A DNA stretch of 64,000 nucleotides from Heminiphilus faecis (GCF_008728965.1 NZ_VSMC01000018.1:1-64000); one strand, 5' to 3'; shown: positions 7,856 through 17,257, counted from the stretch's first letter. The notes: generated by a model not told the origin, from the letters alone. Program-made: numbers and translations.

Positions 7856-9088
7856 TTACTGACGCGGCGAGTAGATGAGGGTCGATGAATTAGCCGGGGT
7901 AATATAGGCCGATACTGCATTGACTATAGCGTCGGTCGTTACGGTCCTTTGTCTCGGCACAACATCGTTTATGTCTTCGCCCCGCGCTTCACACTGTGCG
8001 AGGGCAGATGCAAGATTGGCATATCCGAGCGTCCCGAACATATGGCTCGCCTCAAAGCGGTTCAGTACCCGCTCAAGCTCGTGAGCCGACGGCGGCGACG
8101 CTATCAGCGACAAGGCAGAGTCAGTGACAGCCTCCTCGGCTTCTTCCACACTGACACCATCACGCAGATGAGCACTCAGAAGTATAAGCCCCGGATCGCT
8201 TGTGCCGGTGATTGAAGCGTCAGCTTTGGAGAAAAGCGTAGTGCCCATGAGCAGGTCGCGGTAAAAACGCGACGAATAACCTGCCGACAGCAGGTCGGTT
8301 ATCGTGTCGCAGACAGGGTATGCCCTGTCGTTGTAGCCCGGCATATGATAGGCTTTATAGATTACGGTCTGTGGCACACGGCCATATACTATAGCGCGAC
8401 GCGGCTCCGTCTGCACGGGCTCCTGCGGATATACGTGCGGCGCTACCTGTCGTGCAGGTATCGGTCCAAACCACTTCTCCGCCAATTCTCTTGTGCGATC
8501 AAGCGATATGTTTCCCGTGACTGCAAGCACGGCGTTATTGGGCGCATAGTGCCGGTAAAAAAAGTCGCGGACATCAACAGAACGTACTTTTTCTATATGT
8601 GAAATGTCCTTGCCTATTACCGGATAGCGGTAAGGGTGCACCTTATAGGCAAGCGCGTTAAGATGATGATGCAGATCACCGTAAGGCTGGTTGAGACACA
8701 CTTGTTTGAATTCCTCACTTACTACCTGTCGTTGCACCTCAAGCGACTTGTCATTGAATGCAAGCGCGTTCATGCGGTCGCTCTCGAGCCAGAATGCAGT
8801 CTCAGCATTATGAGCCGGAACTATGTCATAGAAGTTGGTGAAGTCGCAGTTGGTCCATGCATTATTGGTGCCCCCGGCCGCTTCGAGCGCCTTGTCAAAC
8901 TCGGGAATGTTTTCCGATCCGCCAAACATCAGATGTTCAAACAGATGCGCCATCCCCGTAAGGTCGGGCGACTCGTCACGACTGCCTACGTTATATAATA
9001 AATTTAGTGCCACCATTGCAGTGGCACTATCTTGATTGTGTACTACTTTTAACCCGTTGGAGAGGGTGAAGCGGTTGACCGGAATCAT
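7856..9088 (-). CDS. M16-family zinc peptidase (single half)
   Basis: 410 residues. The inverted zinc motif HLFEH (H48, E51, H52) lies after NVGSRDESPDLTGMA, as in insulinase/pitrilysin-type peptidases; the second half (about 200-400) is the inactive-type domain. There is no signal peptide, so a cytoplasmic role in peptide turnover is likely. The start ATG overlaps the stop of the upstream cyclophilin by four bases, implying translational coupling. Confidence 0.9.
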   Translation of the reverse strand: MIPVNRFTLSNGLKVVHNQDSATAMVALNLLYNVGSRDESPDLTGMAHLFEHLMFGGSENIPEFDKALEAAGGTNNAWTNCDFTNFYDIVPAHNAETAFWLESDRMNALAFNDKSLEVQRQVVSEEFKQVCLNQPYGDLHHHLNALAYKVHPYRYPVIGKDISHIEKVRSVDVRDFFYRHYAPNNAVLAVTGNISLDRTRELAEKWFGPIPARQVAPHVYPQEPVQTEPRRAIVYGRVPQTVIYKAYHMPGYNDRAYPVCDTITDLLSAGYSSRFYRDLLMGTTLFSKADASITGTSDPGLILLSAHLRDGVSVEEAEEAVTDSALSLIASPPSAHELERVLNRFEASHMFGTLGYANLASALAQCEARGEDINDVVPRQRTVTTDAIVNAVSAYITPANSSTLIYSPRQ

Positions 9089-9966
9089 TTCTCGACAGTC
9101 ATCTTTATTATTTTCACATCTTCCTTTGGGCGGTCACCGGGAAGCGTGGGCGTTTTTTCTATTTTTTCAACGACATCCATGCCTTCTATGACCTCGCCGA
9201 ATACCGTGTACTGACCGTCAAGATGCGGCGTGCCTCCTATTGTGGAGTAAGCTTCGCGCTGCTCGGCAGTGAGTTTAGCCGGCTTCTTGGCGACTTCGGC
9301 CTCCGTAAGAGCTATCAGCTCGTCCTGAAGCGCCTGAAGACCTGCCTGATCGCGGTTGCGGCGGAGTTGCATGATAGAGTCACGTCGCTCCGAAGCCAGC
9401 CGGTTGAATACATCCTGCTGCTGCATCATGATCATCTGCTTCTCCATCTGTGCGAGCTGGGCTTCATTGTATGCCTTGCCGGTAACGATGTAGAACTGCG
9501 AGCCCGAGGACTTGCGCTCAGGATTCACATTGTCACCCTGACGCGCAGCGGCGATAGCGCCGCGTTTATGGAAATGCTTGGGATAGACAAACTCGGCTTC
9601 TATCGTGTAGCCCGGGCCTCCGCTACCGAGTTGCCTGCCTGCCGGCGCACCCTTTGATTCCGGATCTCCGGCCTGCACCATAAACTCGTTTATCACACGG
9701 TGAAACAGAGTGCCGTCATAATAGCCCTCATTGACAAGCTTCACGAAGTTATCGCGGTGTTTTGGGGTGTCACCAAACAGGAGAATCTTTATATCGCCCA
9801 TTGTCGTCGACATGTTTACAACGACATCATTTTTGTCTATTACCGTCATTTTGGTTTTGGTTTCGTTTTTTGTAGTTTCAGTAGCTGCAGCCGATTTTGT
9901 TTCGGTACAGGATGCCAATTTGATGCTTAACGCTACAATCAGCAACAATGTTTTCAATCTTGACAT
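9085..9966 (-). CDS. Lipoprotein cyclophilin-type peptidyl-prolyl isomerase
   Basis: 293 residues with a lipobox LASC (Cys20), then a spacer and a cyclophilin fold. FHRVINEFMVQAGDP (about 98-112) is the family signature containing the catalytic Arg, and the C terminus has TVFGEVIEGMDVVEKI. A charged, helical insertion (about 170-240) separates the two halves, as often seen in Bacteroidetes periplasmic cyclophilins. It should act in outer-membrane protein folding. It is the middle gene of a three-gene operon (hypothetical, cyclophilin, M16). Confidence 0.9.
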   Translation of the reverse strand: MSRLKTLLLIVALSIKLASCTETKSAAATETTKNETKTKMTVIDKNDVVVNMSTTMGDIKILLFGDTPKHRDNFVKLVNEGYYDGTLFHRVINEFMVQAGDPESKGAPAGRQLGSGGPGYTIEAEFVYPKHFHKRGAIAAARQGDNVNPERKSSGSQFYIVTGKAYNEAQLAQMEKQMIMMQQQDVFNRLASERRDSIMQLRRNRDQAGLQALQDELIALTEAEVAKKPAKLTAEQREAYSTIGGTPHLDGQYTVFGEVIEGMDVVEKIEKTPTLPGDRPKEDVKIIKMTVEK

Positions 9967-9978
9967 GACAGAGTACGG

Positions 9979-10350
9979 TTAGATACCGGTAGGATACATA
10001 CGCTTGTATATACGGCGGAAATTATCGTCGACAGCGCTTAATTCATTTTTATGCTCCTCGTAGTCATCACCCCAGAGGGTAAGCAGATCACCGATATAGC
10101 GACGTTCGCGATCTTTTATTATCGCAGCACCGATAAGGCGCGATATAGCATCATTATACTTATCCTTGTCTATGGCATACAGATAGCGCGCTGCGCTCAC
10201 CGTAAACTGCCCGTTCAGGTCGACCGCTATCATGTTGTCGACCAACTCGTCGATGATATCATCGATTGAGTCAATATGATTGGCTATATATTCATAGGTA
10301 AGAAGTCCGTCGGTATCCTCTCCCAAAAGCCGTTTAATATCCTCGTTCAT
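9979..10350 (-). CDS. Conserved-looking small acidic protein
   Basis: 123 residues when started at the ATG 10348-10350. The frame is open upstream to 10452, but a -7 box (TATCTTTGC, minus strand, 10376-10384) lies between, so the longer start would precede transcription. The product is soluble, acidic and helical, beginning MNEDIKRLLGEDTDGLLTYE; no family is recognised. It is the first gene of the operon with the cyclophilin and M16 peptidase, 12 bp upstream of the cyclophilin. Confidence 0.7.
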   Translation of the reverse strand: MNEDIKRLLGEDTDGLLTYEYIANHIDSIDDIIDELVDNMIAVDLNGQFTVSAARYLYAIDKDKYNDAISRLIGAAIIKDRERRYIGDLLTLWGDDYEEHKNELSAVDDNFRRIYKRMYPTGI

Positions 10351-10375
10351 CGTAATGATAAATAAAGTTGATATG

Positions 10376-10384
10376 CAAAGATAC
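10376..10384 (-). promoter_or_regulatory. -7 box of the cyclophilin operon
   Basis: Minus-strand TATCTTTGC. A second copy of the surrounding bases (CAAAGATACGAATAAGTC on the plus strand) occurs at about 10450-10467, so the promoter segment seems duplicated. Between them lies a hairpin GCAAAT/ATTTGC at about 10402-10417. Confidence 0.6.
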
Positions 10385-10764
10385 GAATAAGTCAAGTGCA
10401 AAAGCAAATTTATTTGCTTTTTGCCGAGCGAGAGTATCCAATACGGAGCCAAAGATACGAATAAGTCGGGAGTTATGACAAATAAAACCGTCTATTCTGC
10501 CGGTTTGATACAGCACGTGGCGGCATAGTTGCTGACTCCGCACCATGACGGCATAGATTAATAGCTTTTACAGGCTCGAAGACTGAGGCTACATGTATGT
10601 CGGCTGAATTTTAACAAGTCAACCGTTTTTTGCCGCTGACACCAGCGGCTGTAAGATAATGAATGTAAGGTCGACATAAGAAAAGGTTGATTTCGCTACT
10701 ACAAATTTTTAATCCATAAAATTTAGACAAGCCACAAAACAGTGACTTTTTTAATATTTTTTAG

Positions 10765-10772
10765 TAAATTTG
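10765..10772 (+). promoter_or_regulatory. -7 box TAAATTTG
   Basis: TAAATTTG lies 16 bp before the ATG at 10789. The 340 bases between 10450 and 10788 otherwise hold only a small GCCGCTG/CAGCGGC hairpin near 10632. Confidence 0.5.
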
Positions 10773-10788
10773 CAGTCAAAGAGTTTTT

Positions 10789-12423
10789 ATGCGACACACA
10801 CTGCACATCATTATCATCATTACCATGGCATGCCTTGCAGCATGCAGCCGACACTATGACCGACGGCTTATAACGGCCGAGTCGGTAATGACCGAGCATC
10901 CCGACTCCGCTCTTGCAATCCTTCAAGCCATCGACAGCACCTCTATAAGCTCGGAAAAAGACCGGGCTCTATTTGCCCTGCTTATGACACAGGCTCTCGA
11001 CAAAAACCACATCAATGTAACCGACGACTCGCTCATAACCATAGCTGCCGACTACTATTCACACCAAGACGACCGGCATCGTGACATGCTCGCGCATTAC
11101 TATCTCGGACGCGTCCACTTCAATGCCGCCGACTATCCCCGCAGCCTGCTGTCAATGCACAACGCCCATGAAACAGCCACCGACATCAACGATAAATTCT
11201 GGTGCGCAATGACAGCAAAAGGATGCGCCGCCGTTTATAACGCTACATTCAAGACTACCGAAGCCCTGATATACTCGCATATAGAGTATGACTTCTTTGC
11301 CGCGCTAAAGCTTCAACCCTATCTCGACCAGTCAATGAGCGAACTTGCTCAGGCTCACCTCTATTACGGCGACTATGACCGGTCAATCGACTTGTCAAGA
11401 CAACTGCTTGACACTTTGGCCATACGTCCCGACAAGACCCTCGAATATGAAGCAAAGAAAAACATAGGCCAGACTTTGATTGAACAGGATAAATACACAG
11501 AAGCGGTGCCTTATCTTGAATACATATGCAAGACCGACATGGCAAGCTCACAAGACTCCTCTTTTCTCGGATTGGTATACTCACGTACAGGTCAGCTCGA
11601 GAAAGCTCAGAAAATATCGGATGCCATAGAAGCGCACAAAGATCTGCATTCGTACTATCTGAAATACGATGTATCCAAAGCAAACGGCTCTTTAACCGAT
11701 GCGCTGACAGCTCTCAAAAGCTACGACAGCATAGCCTCACTTAACCTTAACGAGCGTATAAAAACCGATCTCGGCACCTCGGTGATAGGGTATTACAGCT
11801 ACAAAAACAAACTAATAGAAAACGACATACAGCTTGCAAAGTTCAGGATGATTATCATCCTGATAATAGGCGTGATTGTGCTGACAATCATAGTTTATAT
11901 AGCACTACGCTACTACAGGAAACAGAAACGGCAAATATCGGAAAGCATGCTGATTGCAGAAAACATGAAGGAAATCCTCACTCTTAAAGAACATGAATGT
12001 TCAGCCGCCCAACACTCTATACGTGAACTGATCAACACAAAATTCGACCTGTTCGACAATCTGTTCAAGGCTTATTACGAAAGCCAGCATTCCACATCGG
12101 CAAAAAAGCACATATCCAACGAGGTCCAGAGAATCATCGACACACTCTCGTCTGACTCATCTACAGCACTCCAACTTGAACAAGACATAGATGAACATTG
12201 CTCGGGCATAATGTCGCACTTCCGTCATGACATGCCCAATCTTAAAGTAGCGGACTATCGTCTATTTCTCTATTCCGTACTCGGTTTTTCAACTACAGCC
12301 ATATCCCTGTTTCTGAAAGTCGACAAAATAAACTCCGTATATGACCGCAAAAAACGCCTGAAGATAAAGATAAAGCAGTCAGAAAGCGGCAGAAAAGACG
12401 AGTATCTACAATACCTTAATTAA
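10789..12423 (+). CDS. TPR lipoprotein/membrane regulator with C-terminal DNA-binding-like domain
   Basis: 544 residues. The N terminus has a lipobox-like LAAC (Cys19), then about 300 residues of TPR-like helices (for example TLEYEAKKNIGQTLIEQDKYTEAVPYLEYI). A transmembrane segment (MIIILIIGVIVLTIIVYIAL, about 354-373) is followed by a coiled-coil linker and a cytoplasmic C-terminal domain of about 100 residues ending in an HTH-like segment (LGFSTTAISLFLKVDKINSVYDRKKRLK). This architecture is common in Bacteroidales and is thought to sense periplasmic or growth signals and regulate transcription; the target is unknown. Confidence 0.75.
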   Translation: MRHTLHIIIIITMACLAACSRHYDRRLITAESVMTEHPDSALAILQAIDSTSISSEKDRALFALLMTQALDKNHINVTDDSLITIAADYYSHQDDRHRDMLAHYYLGRVHFNAADYPRSLLSMHNAHETATDINDKFWCAMTAKGCAAVYNATFKTTEALIYSHIEYDFFAALKLQPYLDQSMSELAQAHLYYGDYDRSIDLSRQLLDTLAIRPDKTLEYEAKKNIGQTLIEQDKYTEAVPYLEYICKTDMASSQDSSFLGLVYSRTGQLEKAQKISDAIEAHKDLHSYYLKYDVSKANGSLTDALTALKSYDSIASLNLNERIKTDLGTSVIGYYSYKNKLIENDIQLAKFRMIIILIIGVIVLTIIVYIALRYYRKQKRQISESMLIAENMKEILTLKEHECSAAQHSIRELINTKFDLFDNLFKAYYESQHSTSAKKHISNEVQRIIDTLSSDSSTALQLEQDIDEHCSGIMSHFRHDMPNLKVADYRLFLYSVLGFSTTAISLFLKVDKINSVYDRKKRLKIKIKQSESGRKDEYLQYLN

Positions 12424-12842
12424 CTTGCAGTATATAAGCAAGTTACAGCATCACACCCACTACTCCACTGATTATCAGAATGTTACATATGTAAAATACA
12501 CAAGCCTAATTTTAAGAGAATCCGAGGCGATAAACTCCTGTATATAAACATATTGCAAAGGCCAAAAGCCTAATTTATTACATCAGCCAATCGCTCATAT
12601 AATAAAAAGATGTCGTAACTTTGTATAGTGAATATATTATACTTATGAAGTGTTTCCCTAAATTATAAGGTCATATCTCCTTCTGATAAATATGGTTTCA
12701 CAGAGGAGAGATATCACATTTACTGTTATAAAAAGTGATATAAGATTCAGCTTAATTATGCACTGAAAAGTATATACAACTCAAAATAAGAACTGTTTTT
12801 AGAATGGTTGAGAAAAACACACAAAAATATCATCATTTGCAT
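12424..12842. other. Intergenic stretch with an orphan promoter and hairpin
   Basis: No gene is seen. TAACTTTG (12616-12623) matches the -7 consensus. It is followed by an 8-codon frame at 12645 and then by a stem formed by ATATCTCC (about 12672-12680) and GGAGAGATAT (about 12704-12714). A short noncoding RNA is possible but not shown. Confidence 0.3.
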
Positions 12843-12971
12843 TTAGTAAAAGCCCCTGACGGTACGGTGACGTGAGTCAACAACCGGCAAGGGCTTATTT
12901 GCTTCTACGGCTTCACGTACTAATTCCGTATCAAAGGCGACATGCGGAGTCAGCACCAAAATCACGTAGCA
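12843..12971 (-). pseudogene. C-terminal remnant of a nucleotide-sugar dehydrogenase
   Basis: Minus-strand translation from just after an in-frame TAG gives 42 residues ending at TAA (12843-12845): VILVLTPHVAFDTEL followed by VREAVEANKPLPVVDSRHRT and VRGFY. The order LTPHxAFD, then VVDSR, then a short tail is that of the C-terminal domain of UDP-glucose/UDP-N-acetylmannosamine dehydrogenases. No start, N-terminal Rossmann domain or catalytic Cys is present, so this is a decayed fragment. The family call is by pattern only. Confidence 0.5.
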
Positions 12972-12992
12972 CTAAACGTGGTTCCTTAATAT

Positions 12993-13316
12993 CTATGGCC
13001 TTATGAAATATGTGTCGGCAGCACGGTAGTGAGTGACATCGAAGTCAATCAAAAGGCGTCCGCCACGTATCTCATCGCATAATATACGGTCTATCCGCAG
13101 TATGTCGGCACGGTCAAGCTGCATCCATTGATACTGTTCGTTTCCTCCCGGAGCAATGCGGCCTTCGTCTTCTGCAAACGTAAGCACGTTGTCGCATATG
13201 TCACGGAACCCCACTCCATCACTCTGCGCATCAATATAACCGAGGACCTTGATTCTTAACTCATCATCGGTATAACCAACCTGTACCGAGGTGACTCCTA
13301 ATTTAACTTTCATCAT
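12993..13316 (-). CDS. Small protein of unknown function
   Basis: 107 residues beginning MMKVKLGVTSVQVGYTDDEL, mixed alpha/beta, soluble, no signal peptide and no recognised family. A start at the second Met is equally possible. It is followed downstream by the dehydrogenase remnant and lies 83 bp from the end of the permease gene on the same strand; whether they share a transcript is unclear. Confidence 0.55.
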   Translation of the reverse strand: MMKVKLGVTSVQVGYTDDELRIKVLGYIDAQSDGVGFRDICDNVLTFAEDEGRIAPGGNEQYQWMQLDRADILRIDRILCDEIRGGRLLIDFDVTHYRAADTYFIRP

Positions 13317-13399
13317 GACAACTAACGATTTTTATAGTATAACATCGCCGCGTACCAAAAAGTTATCCATCACCACCGCACCGTTAATATCAGGAATGA

Positions 13400-14650
13400 T
13401 TACGGAAGAGGATCGAAGCCGAGCGACTTGATTCTTTCCATGACGGCTGCAGGGTCGTGGTCACCTTCCACATAGGCTATGCCGGCGGAAAGGTCTACAA
13501 CGACCGAGGTCACTCCCGGTATAAGGGCGAGGTTTTTCTCTACCGATGCTTTGCAGTGGGCACAGCTCATGCCCTTGATTTTATACTCTTTGCTCATAGT
13601 TGTTATTGTTTGATGTCTGCGATTGTAGAATTTTAATGCAAATGCGGTAATCAGCAAGCCAGCAAGTATGACCGAACACATGGTGTCAAACCATGAGACG
13701 CCGACATGACAGGCGCCGTTGGGCATTGCGGCAAGAGGACCTACAAACCACTCGCGTGGCAGCAGATAGTCTATAGCCAATCCGAATGCTATGGCACCCA
13801 GTACAATCGAGGATATATACACGGCGGCACTGCGGCGCCCCATAGTACGGGAGATGACGGCAATCGAGGCAAAGTTGGCCGCGGGCCCGGCCATAAGCAG
13901 CACCAGCGCCGTTCCCGGAGAGAGCCCCTTCAACATGAGCGACAAGGCTATGGGTATCGATCCGGTGGCACAGACATACATCGGCACCGCTATGGCTACG
14001 ACCACCAACATAGCCAGTAACGGACGGTCGCCGAGCGACACGAAGAAGTCCTGCGGTACAAGTACGGTGATGAGCGCGGCTATGACAAGTCCGAGCACGA
14101 GCCACTTACCTATGCTCTGCACCATCTGCACGAAACCATAGTACAAGGCCTCTTTCATTCGGGCTCCAAAACCTGCCGGCTGCGACTCCGCACCGGCTCC
14201 GCAACCGGCTATAGGACAAGCCCCGTCAGTATCGCGGTCGTCATGCTTCTCCGACACACCTACAAGGCATCCTCCTACTGCCGCCGTGACAAGAGCAGCT
14301 ACAGGCCGGACCACCGCAAAGGCCGGACCAAGCAGCGAATAAGTGGCAGCTATGCTGTCGACACCGGTCTGCGGCGTCGATATAAGAAACGAGGCTGAAG
14401 CCGCACGCGAAGCACCGTTGCGCCTCATTGCCACTGCAGTAGGCAGCACTCCGCACGAGCATAGCGGAAGCGGCACTCCAATCATGGCTGCCTTGAACAC
14501 CGCACGCCAGTCGGAGCCCGACAAATGACGGCTCATGACTTGTGCGGGAACGAAGGCATGAAGCAGTCCGGCTATGAGAAGCCCCAACAGTATGTATGGC
14601 GACATCTCGTTGAGCATGTTTATGAAAGCGTTGAAAATATCCATCTGCAA
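13400..14650 (-). CDS. SO_0444-type Cu/Zn efflux permease fused to an HMA domain
   Basis: 416 residues. The first 340 form a DUF318/ArsP-like permease with about eight membrane segments and the family motif PLPLCSCGVLP (C64, C66); a loop near residue 140-160 is Cys/His/Asp-rich (HDDRDTDGACPIAGC). The last 65 residues are a heavy-metal-associated domain with GMSCAHC (C363, C366). The fusion is in frame, although Met352 (codon at 13595-13597) could also start a separate 65-residue metallochaperone. It should export Cu, Zn or a related metal. The AraC-type regulator lies just upstream on the same strand. Confidence 0.85.
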   Translation of the reverse strand: MQMDIFNAFINMLNEMSPYILLGLLIAGLLHAFVPAQVMSRHLSGSDWRAVFKAAMIGVPLPLCSCGVLPTAVAMRRNGASRAASASFLISTPQTGVDSIAATYSLLGPAFAVVRPVAALVTAAVGGCLVGVSEKHDDRDTDGACPIAGCGAGAESQPAGFGARMKEALYYGFVQMVQSIGKWLVLGLVIAALITVLVPQDFFVSLGDRPLLAMLVVVAIAVPMYVCATGSIPIALSLMLKGLSPGTALVLLMAGPAANFASIAVISRTMGRRSAAVYISSIVLGAIAFGLAIDYLLPREWFVGPLAAMPNGACHVGVSWFDTMCSVILAGLLITAFALKFYNRRHQTITTMSKEYKIKGMSCAHCKASVEKNLALIPGVTSVVVDLSAGIAYVEGDHDPAAVMERIKSLGFDPLP

Positions 14651-14734
14651 CAGTATTACTATTATTTACGGTACAAAGTTACGACACATGTGGCTGAAAC
14701 ATGTTACACAATTTTTCAAATATGTTGCATCATG

Positions 14735-15286
14735 CTATACCTTGTCAAGGGGACGACGCCGGCCGCCGAGACGATACTGCGTGACGGTCATGCCCGTAAC
14801 AGCACGGAATTGACGCGACAGGTGGGCCACACTCGAATATCCAGTGCGGTAAGCTATTTCGGAGGCAGTAAGACGTCCGTAGTCGAGCAGTTCCTTGACA
14901 TATTCTATTTTCTGACTGATAAAGTAATTTTCTATAGTGCGCCCCTCGACCGCTGAAAATGCACTGACGAGAGTACGGTAGTCGACACCGGTGCGCTCCT
15001 CGAGCCAAGCCGACAGTTTCAGTCTTGTACCGGAGCCGGAGCGCGCAAGTCCTATTAGCAGTGTCTTGACCTTCTGCGCCGTCAGTTTGGCAGCATCCTC
15101 GATAAGTTCGAAGCCGAGATTATGGAGTTCTCCTGCAAGTGACGCCAACGCATCACTGTCAAGGCTCTCGGCTATCTGCGCACTGCCGAGGGTAACACTG
15201 CTCACAGTATAGCCAAGCCGCCGCAACAGACTGTCCACAACCATAATGCAGCGGTCGCACACCATATTTTCAATATTCAGTGTCAT
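14735..15286 (-). CDS. AraC-family regulator with N-terminal metal-binding-like domain
   Basis: 183 residues. The N terminus (1-68) resembles a degenerate HMA fold with MVCDRC (C10, C13), which could bind a metal ion directly. The C-terminal 100 residues contain both AraC helix-turn-helix units: YVKELLDYGRLTASEIAYRT and VAHLSRQFRAVTGMTVTQYR. It lies 84 bp upstream of the permease/HMA gene on the same strand and diverges from pncB. A metal-sensing activator of the efflux gene is the natural reading; it is inferred from domain and position. Confidence 0.85.
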   Translation of the reverse strand: MTLNIENMVCDRCIMVVDSLLRRLGYTVSSVTLGSAQIAESLDSDALASLAGELHNLGFELIEDAAKLTAQKVKTLLIGLARSGSGTRLKLSAWLEERTGVDYRTLVSAFSAVEGRTIENYFISQKIEYVKELLDYGRLTASEIAYRTGYSSVAHLSRQFRAVTGMTVTQYRLGGRRRPLDKV

Positions 15287-15370
15287 AATTATACAAAACT
15301 ACACATTTTTAATGAACAATAGGGTCAGTATGGTCCGTTTTATAACAAACAACTATATATAGACTCCGAA

Positions 15371-16843
15371 ATGACAGCGCAGACTACACTTTTCAGCCCT
15401 CGCAACCTCAGCCTGATGATGGATCTTTATGAACTCACCATGGCCAACGGCTATTTCACGGCCGGAGCCAAGGACACCCGGGCAGTATTTGATCTTTTTT
15501 ACCGCTCCAATCCGGATGACGGGGGATTCGCCATTTTCGCCGGGCTTGAACAGGCGCTCGACTACGTGGAGCACATACACTTTGACGGTGACGACATAGC
15601 CTATCTGCAGTCGCTCGGACTCTTCACTGCAGAATTTCTCGATTATCTCGCCACATTCCGTTTCACGGGCGACATATATGCCGTCGACGAGGGCACTGTG
15701 GTATACCCCAACGAACCGCTGGTGACTGTTGTGGCACCGCTTATCGAAGCGCAGATAATAGAGACAGCCATGCTGTCGCAGATCAACCATCAGTCACTCA
15801 TAGCCACGAAGGCCAACCGTATAGTACGCGCCGCCCAAGGACGCATGGTATCGGACATGGGCGCCCGACGCGCCCACAACGCCGATGCGGCGGTATACGG
15901 CGCCCGCGCGGCCTACATAGGGGGCGTGGAGGCTACCGCCACCGTGCTTGCAGGCAAGATGTTCGGCATACCGGTGACGGGTACCATGGCCCACAGCTGG
16001 ATCATGTCGTTTGCAAGCGAGTATGAGGCGTTTAAGGTTTATGCACAGGTCTATGGCAGCAATTCGGTGTTTCTCGTCGATACTTACAACACGTTAAAGT
16101 CGGGACTGCCCAACGCCATAAAGGCGGCCCACGACATTCTGCTTCCGGCCGGGAAGAAACTCAAAGGCATACGCATAGACTCAGGCGACATAGCCTATCT
16201 GTCGAAGGAAGCGCGCCGCATGCTTGACGAGGCAGGACTCGAAGACTGCAGTATCGTGGCGTCAAACAGTCTTGACGAGTTCAACATAAGGTCAATAATA
16301 TCGCAGGGCGGATGTGTGGACATTTTCGGTGTCGGAGAACGGCTTATCACATCCAAGAGCGACTCCACATTCGGCGGCGTATATAAACTTACCGCACTTG
16401 AAAAGGACGGACGTTGGGTGCCTAAGATAAAGGTATCGGACAATGTGGTGAAAATAACCAACCCGGGACGCAAGGACCTCTACAGAGTCTATGACTCCGA
16501 CGGCAAAAGCATAGCGGAACTGATAGCCGACCACGGCGAACCAGTAAACGGCGCGGTGCCGGAGCTTGTATGTGCCGACCGCCCATGGCAAACCCTCGAC
16601 TACCTCGGGTGTACCTTCAAAAAACTGCAGCATCAGGTGGTGGCCGGAGGACAACGCATATCGCAACCTCGCCCGTTGCATCAGTTGCAAGACTACGTCA
16701 GGGAGCAGATGATACGCGAAGTGCGCGAAGAAGAGCAGCGCCTTGACAACCCAGACATACACACCCTCGCCATGACATCAGGATACTACAACCGCAAACT
16801 GGCCCTTCTTAAAGAGACCGAAGCAGGTCTCGGCGGAGAATGA
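15371..16843 (+). CDS. pncB: Nicotinate phosphoribosyltransferase
   Basis: 490 residues, full length. It converts nicotinate and PRPP to nicotinate mononucleotide in NAD salvage. Family features are MDLYELTMANGYF at the start, GTMAHSW (about 203-209, bearing the conserved His of the active site), LVDTYNTLKSGLPNA and IRIDSGD for phosphoribosyl binding, and GVGERL near the end of the barrel. No signal peptide; cytoplasmic. It stands alone, divergent from the AraC regulator. Confidence 0.95.
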   Translation: MTAQTTLFSPRNLSLMMDLYELTMANGYFTAGAKDTRAVFDLFYRSNPDDGGFAIFAGLEQALDYVEHIHFDGDDIAYLQSLGLFTAEFLDYLATFRFTGDIYAVDEGTVVYPNEPLVTVVAPLIEAQIIETAMLSQINHQSLIATKANRIVRAAQGRMVSDMGARRAHNADAAVYGARAAYIGGVEATATVLAGKMFGIPVTGTMAHSWIMSFASEYEAFKVYAQVYGSNSVFLVDTYNTLKSGLPNAIKAAHDILLPAGKKLKGIRIDSGDIAYLSKEARRMLDEAGLEDCSIVASNSLDEFNIRSIISQGGCVDIFGVGERLITSKSDSTFGGVYKLTALEKDGRWVPKIKVSDNVVKITNPGRKDLYRVYDSDGKSIAELIADHGEPVNGAVPELVCADRPWQTLDYLGCTFKKLQHQVVAGGQRISQPRPLHQLQDYVREQMIREVREEEQRLDNPDIHTLAMTSGYYNRKLALLKETEAGLGGE

Positions 16844-16874
16844 CGCGGCGCATGCAACGTACGTGTGAAAATAA

Positions 16875-16900
16875 AAAAGCCGTGGGGCGGAACCCACGGC
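16875..16900 (-). terminator. Hairpin GCCGTGGG/CCCACGGC with minus-strand T-run
   Basis: The stem at 16879-16900 has AAAAAA on its plus-strand left side, that is, a T-run after the stem on the minus strand. It therefore suits a minus-strand terminator for the fimbrial operon better than one for pncB, though it lies about 360 bp beyond that operon's last stop. Confidence 0.6.
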
Positions 16901-17257
16901 ATCAAAGAACATAAGTATTACATTGAGTCTTTTCACAAAGACTGATATTTAGGAATTGATAATCATCGCAATACTCCTAAATACATTTATTTACACACAA
17001 TCGCGTCATCACGACGCTTTCTTTTAACACCAATCATGAGATTGATTTATATCGTTTTGTCTCCCCGATAGTTGCGCGGGTCCGGATAGTCATGAGCCTT
17101 TACAGGCTCGGGGATTTACTTTATTTTCCTCTTTTCCAGAGACTGTGCCGGCCGTTGGCCGTCTTGTCCCCGGCTAACAATAGCATGAGTCCGTTCGGAC
17201 TCCGTTTTTCGCCGGCCTGCGGAGCGGACCCGAAGCAGGCCCTCCTCGCTAAGCATA
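16901..17257. other. Intergenic region between pncB and the fimbrial operon
   Basis: No gene is seen. It contains a palindrome GAGTCCGTTCGGACTC (17187-17202) followed by CGTTTTT, a possible plus-strand terminator, and GC-rich short repeats (GCCGGCC). Confidence 0.4.

Noticed and set aside
13400-13597. Separate copper chaperone gene
   Set aside because: Met352 could start it, but the frame is continuous with the permease and there is no intervening stop; kept as a fusion and noted there.
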